A stretch of 22,949 nucleotides of DNA from Pelomonas sp041914785. Its GTDB lineage: Bacteria > Pseudomonadota > Gammaproteobacteria > Burkholderiales > Burkholderiaceae_C. How positions within the stretch are numbered: position 1 is the first letter of the stretch; every line of letters starts with the position of its first letter. The stretch covers positions 1-22,949 of the forward strand of contig JAYSCT010000076.1 in the NCBI GenBank assembly GCA_041914785.1, read 5' to 3'. The position numbers and the translations under genes were made by a program. This document shows, piece after piece, positions 6,216 through 13,098 of this stretch. Under the pieces are notes generated by a model, which did no database searches, had not been told where the DNA came from, and saw only the letters and a list, made by a program, of their open reading frames with translations.

Positions 6216-7169
6216 TCAGCTCGCCTTCAGCTCGCGTGCGAGGTTCGACAGCATGTCGTCGACCATCGCGTCCAGGTCGTACTTCAGTGCCCAGCCCCAG
6301 TCGGCCTGCGCCGCGCCGTCGTCGATGCGCTGCGGCCAGCTGGCGGCGATGGCCTGGCGGAAGTCGGGCACGCAGTCCATCGTGAAGTCGGGGATGCGGC
6401 GGCGGATGCTGGCCGCGATCTGCTCGGGCGTGAAGCTGACGCCGGCGAGGTTGTAGCTGCCGCGCTGCTTCACCGCGTCGGCCGGTGCGTTCATCAGCTC
6501 GATGGTCGCGCGCAGCGCGTCGGGCATGTACATCATCGGCAAGGCCTGGCCCTGCTCCAGGAAGCAGGTGTAGCGGCCGTCCTTGATCGCCGCGTGGAAG
6601 ATCTCGACGGCGTAGTCCGTCGTGCCGCCGCCGGGCGGCGTCTTCCAGCTGATGAGGCCGGGGTAGCGCAGGCTGCGCACGTCCACGCCGTGCTTGGCGT
6701 GGTACCAGGCGCACCAGCGCTCGCCGGCCAGCTTGCTGATGCCGTAGACCGTCGTCGGGTCCATCACGGTCGTTTGCGGCGTGTCGACAGCCGGCGTGCT
6801 GGGGCCGAAGGCGGCGATGGAGCTGGGCCAGAAGACCTTGTCCAGCTTCTCGTGGCGGGCCAGCTCCAGCACGTTCAGCAGGCCCTTCATGTTCAGGTCC
6901 CAGGCCCACATCGGGTGCTTCTCGCCGTTGGCCGAAAGCGCCGCGGCGAGGTGGTAGATCTGCGTGACCTTGTGGCGCTTGACGATGGTGGTCAGCGCAC
7001 CGGCGTCGGTGACGTCCAGCATCTCGTGCTTCAACGTGGGCACGCGGCCCTGCGGGCTCAGGTCGCTGGTGATGACGGCATCAAAGCCGTGCAGCTTGGC
7101 AAGCTCAGCGGCCAGCTCGGTGCCGATCTGGCCGTTGGCGCCGATGATGAGGATGCGAGGGGTGCTCAT
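6216..7169 (-). CDS. tdh: L-threonine 3-dehydrogenase, SDR (epimerase-like) type
   Basis: Probable NAD-dependent oxidation of L-threonine to 2-amino-3-ketobutyrate, the substrate of the Kbl encoded just upstream. The protein (317 aa) is an extended short-chain dehydrogenase: GANGQIG nucleotide-binding loop (10-16), Asp near the end of beta-2 (TSDLS), WPSS (114-117), the catalytic pair Tyr142 and Lys146 in YGISK, then RYPGLISWKTPPGGGTTDYA. This matches the epimerase-like threonine dehydrogenases known from Cupriavidus and Flavobacterium, not the zinc-dependent MDR enzyme of E. coli. Its ATG overlaps the kbl stop (ATGA), pointing to translational coupling. Without the kbl context, another sugar or amino-acid SDR role would be possible. 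Confidence 0.88.
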   Translation of the reverse strand: MSTPRILIIGANGQIGTELAAELAKLHGFDAVITSDLSPQGRVPTLKHEMLDVTDAGALTTIVKRHKVTQIYHLAAALSANGEKHPMWAWDLNMKGLLNVLELARHEKLDKVFWPSSIAAFGPSTPAVDTPQTTVMDPTTVYGISKLAGERWCAWYHAKHGVDVRSLRYPGLISWKTPPGGGTTDYAVEIFHAAIKDGRYTCFLEQGQALPMMYMPDALRATIELMNAPADAVKQRGSYNLAGVSFTPEQIAASIRRRIPDFTMDCVPDFRQAIAASWPQRIDDGAAQADWGWALKYDLDAMVDDMLSNLARELKAS

Positions 7170-8362
7170 TTGACGATGCCCAGTTCACGACCAGCTTTTG
7201 CAAAGGCGGCAACCGCCTTCTCCAAGTGCTCGCGCTCGTGCACGGCCGAGACCTGCACGCGGATGCGCGCCTGGCCCTTGGGCACCACCGGGAAGAAGAA
7301 GCCGACGGCATAGATGCCCAGCTCCAGAATGCGCTTGGACAGTTCCTGCGCCTTCACCGCGTCGTACACCATGATGGGCACGGTGGGATGGGTGCCGGGC
7401 TTGATCTCGAAGCCGGCGGCCTGGATGGCCTCACGGAAGTAGGCGGTGTTGGCCTCCAGCTTGTCGCGCAGCGCGGTGGAGCCTTCCAGCAGGTCCAGCA
7501 CGGCCAGCGACGCGCCGGCGATGCTGGGGGCCAGCGTGTTGCTGAACAGGTAGGGACGCGAGCGCTGGCGCAGCAGTTCGACGACTTCCCGGCGCGCGGC
7601 CGTGAAGCCGCCCGACGCGCCGCCCAGGGCCTTGCCGAAGGTGCCGGTGACGATGTCGATCTTGCCGAACACGCCGCAGTGCTCCGCCGTGCCGCGGCCG
7701 GTCTTGCCCATGAAGCCGCTGGCGTGGCATTCGTCGATGCCCAGCAGCGCGTCGTACTGGTCGCACAGCGCGCGGATCTTGTCGAGCTGCGCAATGGTGC
7801 CGTCCATGCTGAACACGCCGTCGGTGAACACCAGCGTGTGGCGGGCACCCTTGGCCTTCGCTTCCTGCAGGCAGCGCTCCAGGTCGGCCAGGTTGTTGTG
7901 CTCGTAGCGGTAGCGCTGCGCCTTACACAGGCGGATGCCGTCGATGATGGACGCGTGGTTCAGCGCGTCGCTGATGATGGCGTCCTGCTCACCCAGCAGC
8001 GGCTCGAACAGGCCGCCGTTGGCGTCGAACGCGGCGGCGTACAGGATGGCGTCCTCGCAGCCGACGAAGCGGGCGATGCGCTGCTCCAGCGTCTTGTGCA
8101 GGTCCTGCGTGCCGCAGATGAAGCGCACCGACGACAGCCCGAAGCCATGCGTGCGCAGCGCCTCGTGCGCGGCCTCGATGACGGCCGGGTGAGACGACAG
8201 GCCCAGGTAGTTGTTGGCGCACAGGTTGATGACCTCGCGCCCCTCGGTCGTCTTCACGACCGCGCCCTGCGGCGTCGTCAGGATGCGCTCGGCCTTGTAG
8301 AGGCCGGCCGCGCGGATGCCGTCCAGCTCGGACTGCAGGTGTTGGTAGAAGGCTTGGCTCAT
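7166..8362 (-). CDS. kbl: 2-amino-3-ketobutyrate CoA ligase (glycine C-acetyltransferase)
   Basis: Kbl is a PLP enzyme that cleaves 2-amino-3-ketobutyrate with CoA to glycine and acetyl-CoA, the second step of threonine degradation. The protein is 398 aa, the same length as E. coli Kbl. Visible motifs are CANNYLGLSSHP (48-59), HGFGLSSVRFICGTQDLH (72-89), the SDALNHASIIDGIRL stretch with PLP-stacking His138, DECHASGF (Asp210 and His213), and Lys244 in GTFGKALGGASGG as the Schiff-base lysine. I placed the start at 8362 because AGGAG lies about 7 nt upstream; an ATG 21 nt further upstream has no such signal. Transcription probably starts near 8418 from the promoter at 8425-8453. Confidence 0.97.
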   Translation of the reverse strand: MSQAFYQHLQSELDGIRAAGLYKAERILTTPQGAVVKTTEGREVINLCANNYLGLSSHPAVIEAAHEALRTHGFGLSSVRFICGTQDLHKTLEQRIARFVGCEDAILYAAAFDANGGLFEPLLGEQDAIISDALNHASIIDGIRLCKAQRYRYEHNNLADLERCLQEAKAKGARHTLVFTDGVFSMDGTIAQLDKIRALCDQYDALLGIDECHASGFMGKTGRGTAEHCGVFGKIDIVTGTFGKALGGASGGFTAARREVVELLRQRSRPYLFSNTLAPSIAGASLAVLDLLEGSTALRDKLEANTAYFREAIQAAGFEIKPGTHPTVPIMVYDAVKAQELSKRILELGIYAVGFFFPVVPKGQARIRVQVSAVHEREHLEKAVAAFAKAGRELGIVK

Positions 8363-8400
8363 GGCGCGGCTCCTGGTGCACAATTCGGTAAATTGAACTT

Positions 8401-8416
8401 GTTCGATATATCGAAC
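8401..8416. promoter_or_regulatory. Perfect 16-bp palindrome, probable operator of the XRE-cupin regulator
   Basis: GTTCGATATATCGAAC is its own reverse complement and lies in the control region between kbl and the divergent regulator gene. An additional GAAC half-site (8395-8398) makes a second inverted pair, GAAC-TT-GTTC (8395-8404). The element sits at about +2 to +17 of the predicted kbl transcript, where a bound HTH dimer would block transcription. The 8467-9033 product is the obvious candidate binder, but that link is inference. Confidence 0.7.
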
Positions 8417-8424
8417 TTTCGTGC

Positions 8425-8453
8425 AGTATCTGAAAAACGTCCATCGACGTCAA
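8425..8453 (-). promoter_or_regulatory. Sigma70-like promoter of kbl-tdh
   Basis: On the minus strand TTGACG (8453-8448) is followed after exactly 17 nt by GATACT (8430-8425), close to the TTGACA/TATAAT consensus. The predicted start is near 8418, about 56 nt before the kbl ATG. The spacer contains ACGTC-CATC-GACGT, a second small inverted repeat (8437-8450). Confidence 0.65.
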
Positions 8454-8466
8454 GCGATCGCCAGCC

Positions 8467-9033
8467 ATGAACATGGATACCGAACCGCCCCGCGTGGGCG
8501 CCGCTCTTCAGGCCTTGCGCAGCAGCCGGGGCCTGTCGCTGGATGACCTGTCCAAGCGGGCCGGCGTCAGCAAGTCCATGTTGTCGCAGATCGAGCGCAA
8601 CCAGGCCAACCCCACGGTCGCCGTGGTCTGGCGGCTGGCGAACGCGCTGGGCGTGGACATGGGCGAGCTGCTGGGCGCCGAGCGCGCGGCCACGCCGGCC
8701 ATCGAGACGGTGCCGGCCCACGCGACGCCGGGCCTCACCAGCCCGGACGGGCTGTGCAAGCTGCGCATCCTGGGACCCATTGAACTGGCGGGCCAGTTCG
8801 AGTGGTACGAGCTCAGCGTGCAGCCGGGCGGCGTGCTGGACAGCCAGGCGCACGAGCCCGGCTCGCGCGAGCACCTATCCGTGCTGACCGGCAGCCTGGA
8901 GGTCACGGCGCAGGGTGTGACGAGCAAGCTCAAGGCCGGCGAGACGGCGCGTTATGCCGTGGACGGCCCGCATGCGATCCGCAACAGCACGAAGTCGGCG
9001 GCCACCGCGCTGCTCGTCGTCCTTCATCCTTAG
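8467..9033 (+). CDS. XRE-family regulator with C-terminal cupin domain
   Basis: A 188-residue transcription factor with an N-terminal helix-turn-helix (about 10-69: VGAALQALRSSRGLSLDDLS, then AGVSKSMLSQIERNQANPTV) and a C-terminal cupin_2 domain (about 105-185: GGVLDSQAHEPGSREHLSVL, LKAGETARYAVDGPHAIRN). The cupin is the likely sensor for a small ligand. Such regulators commonly control an adjacent catabolic gene. Here it is divergent from kbl-tdh with the palindrome at 8401-8416 between them, so it probably controls threonine degradation and itself. I saw no strong promoter or Shine-Dalgarno for it. ATG at 8467 is the first in frame, and 8473 is an alternative. Confidence 0.92.
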   Translation: MNMDTEPPRVGAALQALRSSRGLSLDDLSKRAGVSKSMLSQIERNQANPTVAVVWRLANALGVDMGELLGAERAATPAIETVPAHATPGLTSPDGLCKLRILGPIELAGQFEWYELSVQPGGVLDSQAHEPGSREHLSVLTGSLEVTAQGVTSKLKAGETARYAVDGPHAIRNSTKSAATALLVVLHP

Positions 9034-9038
9034 ACTGC

Positions 9039-9057
9039 GGCCTCCACCCAGGAGGCC
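9039..9057 (+). promoter_or_regulatory. Hairpin enclosing the Shine-Dalgarno of the substrate-binding protein gene
   Basis: GGCCTCC (9039-9045) and GGAGGCC (9051-9057) form a perfect 7-bp GC-rich stem around ACCCA. The 3' arm contains the GGAGG Shine-Dalgarno, 5 nt before the ATG at 9061, so ribosome access would need the stem opened. The upstream regulator stop lies only 5 nt before the stem, so a ribosome terminating there would cover or melt it, suggesting translational coupling. Confidence 0.55.
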
Positions 9058-9060
9058 TGC

Positions 9061-10026
9061 ATGCACTTCACCCGTCGCTCGACCCTGGCCGCGCTGGCCG
9101 CCCTGCCCGCCCTATCGTTTGCCAGCCGCGCCGACGACAGGCCCATCCGCCTGCTCGTCGGCTTCCCCGCCGGTGGCGGCACCGATGCCATCGCGCGCGT
9201 GCTGGCCGAGGCGCTGCAGGCGTCGCTGGGCAGCGCGGTCATCGTCGACAACCGGCCGGGCGCCGGTGGCCAGCTGGCGGCGCAGGCGCTGAAGGCCGCG
9301 CCTGCCGACGGCACGACGTTCTTCGTCAGCCACGACCACACCATCTCCATCCTGCCGCTGGTGCTGAAGCACCCGGGCTTCGAGCCCGCGAAGGACTTCG
9401 TGCCGGTCGCCGGCTTCGCGACCTTCGCGAACGCGTTCGCGCTGTCGGGCGGCACGCCCGCCGTCAGCCTGGCCGACTACCTCGCCTGGGTGAAGAAACA
9501 GGGCGGCCAGGCCAACGTGGGCGTGCCGGCGCCGGCCTCGGTGCCGGAGTTCCTCGTCAAGCTGCTGGGCGAGAAGAACGGCCTGGCGCTGCAGAGCGTG
9601 CCCTACCGCGGCAGCGCGCCGATGGTGGCCGACATGCTGGGCAACCAGATGAGCGCCGGCGTGGGCTCGGTGCCGGATCTCATCACGCAGCACCAGCAGA
9701 AGAAGCTGCGCATCGTCGCCGTCATGGGACAGCAGCGCCAGGCGGTGCTGCCGGACGTGCCGACCTTCGCCGAGCTGGGCATCGCGGGCTTCGAGGACCT
9801 GCCCTACTACGGCGTGTTCGCGCCGGCCGGCACGGCGCCGGCGGTCATCGAGCGCTACGCGAACGCGCTGGCCGGCGTCATCGCGCAGCCGGGCGTGAAG
9901 GCGCGGCTGACGGAGATGGGGCTGTCGGTCGGCCTGATGACGTCGGCCCAGCTGGCCGCGCGCGAGAAGGCCTACGCAGCGGCATGGGCCCGCATCATCA
10001 AGGCCGGGGGCTTCCAGCCGCAGTGA
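9061..10026 (+). CDS. Tripartite tricarboxylate transporter (Bug/TctC) family substrate-binding protein
   Basis: A 321-residue periplasmic solute receptor. The signal peptide (1-24) carries a TRRSTLAALAAL twin-arginine-like stretch. The mature part has the Bug signatures RLLVGFPAGGGTDAIARVLAE, VIVDNRPGAGGQLAAQALK, ADGTTFFVSHDHTISILP, YRGSAPMVADMLGNQMSAG and LPDVPTFAELGIAGFED. Bug receptors bind carboxylates or amino acids such as aspartate and glutamate; the ligand here is unknown. No TctA/TctB membrane partners are in the window, as is common for the many orphan Bug genes of Burkholderiales. It lies 27 nt after the regulator gene and is probably co-transcribed with it. Its end overlaps the convergent yihY-type gene by 29 nt. 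Confidence 0.93.
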   Translation: MHFTRRSTLAALAALPALSFASRADDRPIRLLVGFPAGGGTDAIARVLAEALQASLGSAVIVDNRPGAGGQLAAQALKAAPADGTTFFVSHDHTISILPLVLKHPGFEPAKDFVPVAGFATFANAFALSGGTPAVSLADYLAWVKKQGGQANVGVPAPASVPEFLVKLLGEKNGLALQSVPYRGSAPMVADMLGNQMSAGVGSVPDLITQHQQKKLRIVAVMGQQRQAVLPDVPTFAELGIAGFEDLPYYGVFAPAGTAPAVIERYANALAGVIAQPGVKARLTEMGLSVGLMTSAQLAAREKAYAAAWARIIKAGGFQPQ

Positions 10027-11296
10027 GCAGGCGGTCCAACGTCAGCTGCGGCCAGTCGCCCTGCGTCCACAGGTTGGCCAGCAGGCCCTCGCGGCCCGAC
10101 AGGAAAGCGGCGATCACCGGCTCGGCCGGCGTGCGCTCGGGCGAGCACAGCAGCACCAGGCGCTGGGCGCCCTCCTCCTCCAGCCGGCCGATGCAGTCCA
10201 TCGCCAGCAGCTTGTCGACGACCGGGCTGAGCTGCAGCGGGTCCACCCGCAGCGCACGCGCCAGGCCCAGGTCGGACAGCCCCTGGCGCCCGGCCTCCCG
10301 CACGCGCCACAGCTCGCGCAGCACCTCCAGCGCCAGCGCCATGGGCTGGCCCGGGCTGTCCGGGCGCAGGTGCAGCCGGCCGGTCAGCGCCGGCGTGTTG
10401 GCCGCGAGGATGGCGCCCAGCAGCACAATGACCCAGCCCAGGTACACCCACACCAGGAACACCGGCACGGTGGCGAAGGCGCCGTAAAGCGTCGAGTAGG
10501 TCGGCACCTGCTTGACGTACCAGGCCAGCAGCGACTTCGCGAACGAGAAGCCGATGGACACGAACGCGCCGCCCAGCAGCGCGTGGCGCCAGCGCACGTG
10601 CGTGTTGGGCACGTAATGGAACAACCCCGCGATGGCCAGACCCAGCAGCACGATGTCGGCGCCGCCCAGCAGTGCCGCCAGGTTGCCCGGCAGCTTGGTG
10701 ATGACGCCCTGCCCGGCGCTGACGACATAGCTCGTCAACGTCAGGCTGCCGCCCAGCAGCAGCGGGCCCAGCGTCAGCGCGGTCCAGTACACCAGCACGC
10801 GCTGCGCCATCGGGCGCGGCCGGCGCACGCGCCAGATGGCGTTCAGCGTGCGGTCGATCGTCAGCATCAGCGCCAGCGCGGTGAGGCCCAGGAACACCAG
10901 GCCCACCGCGCCCAGCTTGTTGGCCTTGGCCGCAAACTGCGTCAGCGAGGCCAGCACCGGCTTGGCGATGTTGGGCGGGATCAGGCTCTTCAGGAAATAC
11001 TGCTCCAGCGCCGACTGGAAGCTGGAGAACATCGGGAAGATCGTGAAGATGGCCAGCATCACCGTCAGCAGCGGCACGAGCGAGATCAGCGTCGTGAACG
11101 TGAGGCTGCCGGCCGTCAGGCCCAGCTTCTCCTCGCGGAAACGCTGGCGGAAGGTCTGCAGCGTCTGCAGCCACGGCCAGGCCAGCAGTTCGGTGATGAA
11201 GTTCTGCGCAAACGCGATGGGGTTGCGGGACAGCGGGGCGTCGGGGTTGTCGGTGGCGGTAGCAGCGGGCTCGACAGGAACAGGCGGCAGGGACAT
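9998..11296 (-). CDS. YihY/BrkB (UPF0761) family inner-membrane protein
   Basis: A 432-residue polytopic membrane protein. Residues 50-300 hold about six hydrophobic segments with the family features RFREEKLGLTAGSLTFTTLISLVPLLTVMLAIF near the first helix, RTLNAIWRVRRPRP, YVPNTHVRWRHALLGGAFVS and TYSTLYGAFATVPVFLVWVYLGWVIVLLGA. A soluble C-terminal part (about 316-405) looks like a winged-helix fold. Earlier annotation as ribonuclease BN is obsolete, and the function is unknown. I chose the ATG at 11296 (MSLPPVP) as the first start compatible with the divergent gene, although the frame is open further upstream. The stop lies inside the end of the convergent Bug gene. Confidence 0.9.
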   Translation of the reverse strand: MSLPPVPVEPAATATDNPDAPLSRNPIAFAQNFITELLAWPWLQTLQTFRQRFREEKLGLTAGSLTFTTLISLVPLLTVMLAIFTIFPMFSSFQSALEQYFLKSLIPPNIAKPVLASLTQFAAKANKLGAVGLVFLGLTALALMLTIDRTLNAIWRVRRPRPMAQRVLVYWTALTLGPLLLGGSLTLTSYVVSAGQGVITKLPGNLAALLGGADIVLLGLAIAGLFHYVPNTHVRWRHALLGGAFVSIGFSFAKSLLAWYVKQVPTYSTLYGAFATVPVFLVWVYLGWVIVLLGAILAANTPALTGRLHLRPDSPGQPMALALEVLRELWRVREAGRQGLSDLGLARALRVDPLQLSPVVDKLLAMDCIGRLEEEGAQRLVLLCSPERTPAEPVIAAFLSGREGLLANLWTQGDWPQLTLDRLLTAAGSPRP

Positions 11297-11317
11297 GGCT
11301 TCTATGATGCCGCAGCT

Positions 11318-11698
11318 ATGTCCACCGCCCCCGAAAGAACCGAGCCCACCGCAGCCGAGCAGTTGTCGCGCAACCTCGCCGTGGCCGCCGTCGTCGCGCT
11401 GATCCTGCTGTGCCTGGCCTGGGAGCTGTGGCTGGCGCCGACCGGCCGCGGCACGCTGGCGCTGAAGGTGCTGCCGCTGCTGCCGGCGCCGCTGGGCCTG
11501 TGGCGCTACCGGATGTACACCTACCGCTGGGTGGCGCTGGCCATCTGGCTCTATGTGCTGGAAGGCCTGGTGCGCGGCACCAGCGAGGGCGGCCCGGGCC
11601 AGTGGCTGGCGCTGGGCGAGGTGGCCTTGAGCGTCGTCGTGTTCACGGCCTGCACCGCGCAGATCCGCCAGCGGCTGGCCGCGGCCAAGGCGGCATGA
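11318..11698 (+). CDS. DUF2069 domain inner-membrane protein
   Basis: A 126-residue protein of the DUF2069 family, function unknown. It has about four hydrophobic segments (22-42, 52-65, 72-88, 98-115) and the family stretch LKVLPLLPAPLGLWRYRMYTYRW, then WLYVLEGLVRG. There is no Shine-Dalgarno before the ATG, and only 21 bp separate it from the start of the divergent yihY-type gene, so the mRNA may be leaderless or start within that gene. Its TGA overlaps the ATG of the FAD oxidase (ATGA), so the two are translationally coupled. Confidence 0.88.
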   Translation: MSTAPERTEPTAAEQLSRNLAVAAVVALILLCLAWELWLAPTGRGTLALKVLPLLPAPLGLWRYRMYTYRWVALAIWLYVLEGLVRGTSEGGPGQWLALGEVALSVVVFTACTAQIRQRLAAAKAA

Positions 11699-13098
11699 GC
11701 GCCTTCCTGGACGCGCTGCGCGGCGTGCTGGGCGACGCCGGGCTGCTGACCGGCGGCGACCTGGCGGCCTTTGAAACCGACTGGCGCAAGCGCTACGTGG
11801 GCCGCGCGCTGGCCGTGGCACGGCCGGCGTCGACGGACGAGGTGGCCGCCGTCATGCGGCTGTGCCACGAGCACCGCGTGGCCGTCGTGCCGCAGGGCGG
11901 CAACACCGGGCTGGTGGGCGGCTCGACGCCGGATGACAGTGGCCGGCAGCTGGTGCTGAGCCTGACGCGCATGAAGCGTGTGCGTGGGATCGACGTCGCC
12001 AACGCCAGCCTGACGGCCGAGGCCGGCTGCGTGCTGGCCGACGTGCAGGCCGCGGCCGCCGGCGCCGGGCTGCTGTTCCCGCTCAGCCTCGCGGCCGAGG
12101 GCTCGTGCACGCTGGGCGGCAACCTGGCGACCAATGCCGGCGGCACGCAGGTGCTGCGTTACGGCAATGCGCGCGAGCTGTGCCTGGGGCTGGAGGTCGT
12201 CACCGCGACCGGCGAGGTGTGGCACGGCCTGTCGGGCCTGCGCAAGGACAACACCGGCTACGACCTGCGCGACCTGTTCATCGGCAGCGAAGGCACGCTG
12301 GGCATCATCACGGCGGCGACGATGCGGCTGTACCCGCAGCCTCGGGACCGGCTGACGGCGCTGGCCGCCTGCGGCTCGCTGGACGACGCCGTGGCGCTGC
12401 TGGGCCTGGCGCGCGAGCGCGCCGGCGATGCGCTGACGGGCTTCGAGGTCATGAACCAGGCGTCGCTTGCGCTGGTGGCGCGCGAGTCGCCGCAGCTGGC
12501 CCAGCCGCTGCCGTCGGTGCCGTGGAACGTGCTGCTGGAGCTGTCCGACGCGGAGAGCGCCGAGCATGCACGCGGCGTGTTCGAGGGGCTGCTGGAGGCG
12601 GCCATCGAGCGTGGCATCGTGCAGGACGCGGCCATCGCGCAGAACCTGCAGCAGGCCCAATCCTTCTGGCATCTGCGCGAGTCCATCCCGCTGGCGCAGG
12701 CGCAGGCGGGGCTGAACATCAAGCACGACATCTCGCTGCCGGTGTCGGCCATCCCCGGCTTCGTCGCCGAGATGGACGCGGTGCTGGCCGCCTATCTGCC
12801 GGGCATCGAGGTCATCGACTTCGGCCACCTCGGCGACGGCAACCTGCACTACAACGTGCAGGCGCCGGCCGGCGTCGATCCGGCGGCCTTCCTGGCCACG
12901 CACGAGGCGGCCATCAACGCGAAGGTCTACGACGCGGTGCAGCAGCGCGGCGGCTCGATCTCGGCCGAGCACGGCATCGGCCGGCTCAAGCGCGAGGAAC
13001 TGGCCGCGCGCAAGGACGCGACCGCCCTGGGGCTGATGCGGGCGATCAAGCGGGCGCTGGACCCGCTCGACCTGCTGAACCCCGGCCGCCTGCTCTGA
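11695..13098 (+). CDS. FAD-binding D-2-hydroxyacid dehydrogenase (D2HGDH/GlcD-like)
   Basis: A 467-residue flavoprotein of the VAO/PCMH superfamily that oxidises a D-2-hydroxy acid (D-2-hydroxyglutarate, D-lactate or glycolate type) and passes electrons to a carrier. The FAD domain shows PQGGNTGLVGGS (66-77), GCTLGGNLATNAGG-like EGSCTLGGNLATNAGGT and GSEGTLGIIT. The C-terminal substrate domain has HLGDGNLHYN (378-387, metal-binding histidines) and ISAEHGIGRLK (422-432). The full-length PQGGNTGLVGGS version and absence of a C-terminal Fe-S domain favour the D-2-hydroxyglutarate dehydrogenase group over GlcD, but the substrate is not settled. The start overlaps the DUF2069 stop. Its own TGA abuts the stop of the convergent RND gene with no gap. 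Confidence 0.92.
   Translation: MSAFLDALRGVLGDAGLLTGGDLAAFETDWRKRYVGRALAVARPASTDEVAAVMRLCHEHRVAVVPQGGNTGLVGGSTPDDSGRQLVLSLTRMKRVRGIDVANASLTAEAGCVLADVQAAAAGAGLLFPLSLAAEGSCTLGGNLATNAGGTQVLRYGNARELCLGLEVVTATGEVWHGLSGLRKDNTGYDLRDLFIGSEGTLGIITAATMRLYPQPRDRLTALAACGSLDDAVALLGLARERAGDALTGFEVMNQASLALVARESPQLAQPLPSVPWNVLLELSDAESAEHARGVFEGLLEAAIERGIVQDAAIAQNLQQAQSFWHLRESIPLAQAQAGLNIKHDISLPVSAIPGFVAEMDAVLAAYLPGIEVIDFGHLGDGNLHYNVQAPAGVDPAAFLATHEAAINAKVYDAVQQRGGSISAEHGIGRLKREELAARKDATALGLMRAIKRALDPLDLLNPGRLL

Noticed and set aside
8802..10487. A 561-codon plus-strand frame across the regulator, receptor and YihY ends
   Set aside because: Out of frame with three clear genes and rich in Arg/Gly/Ala; no domain can be recognised.
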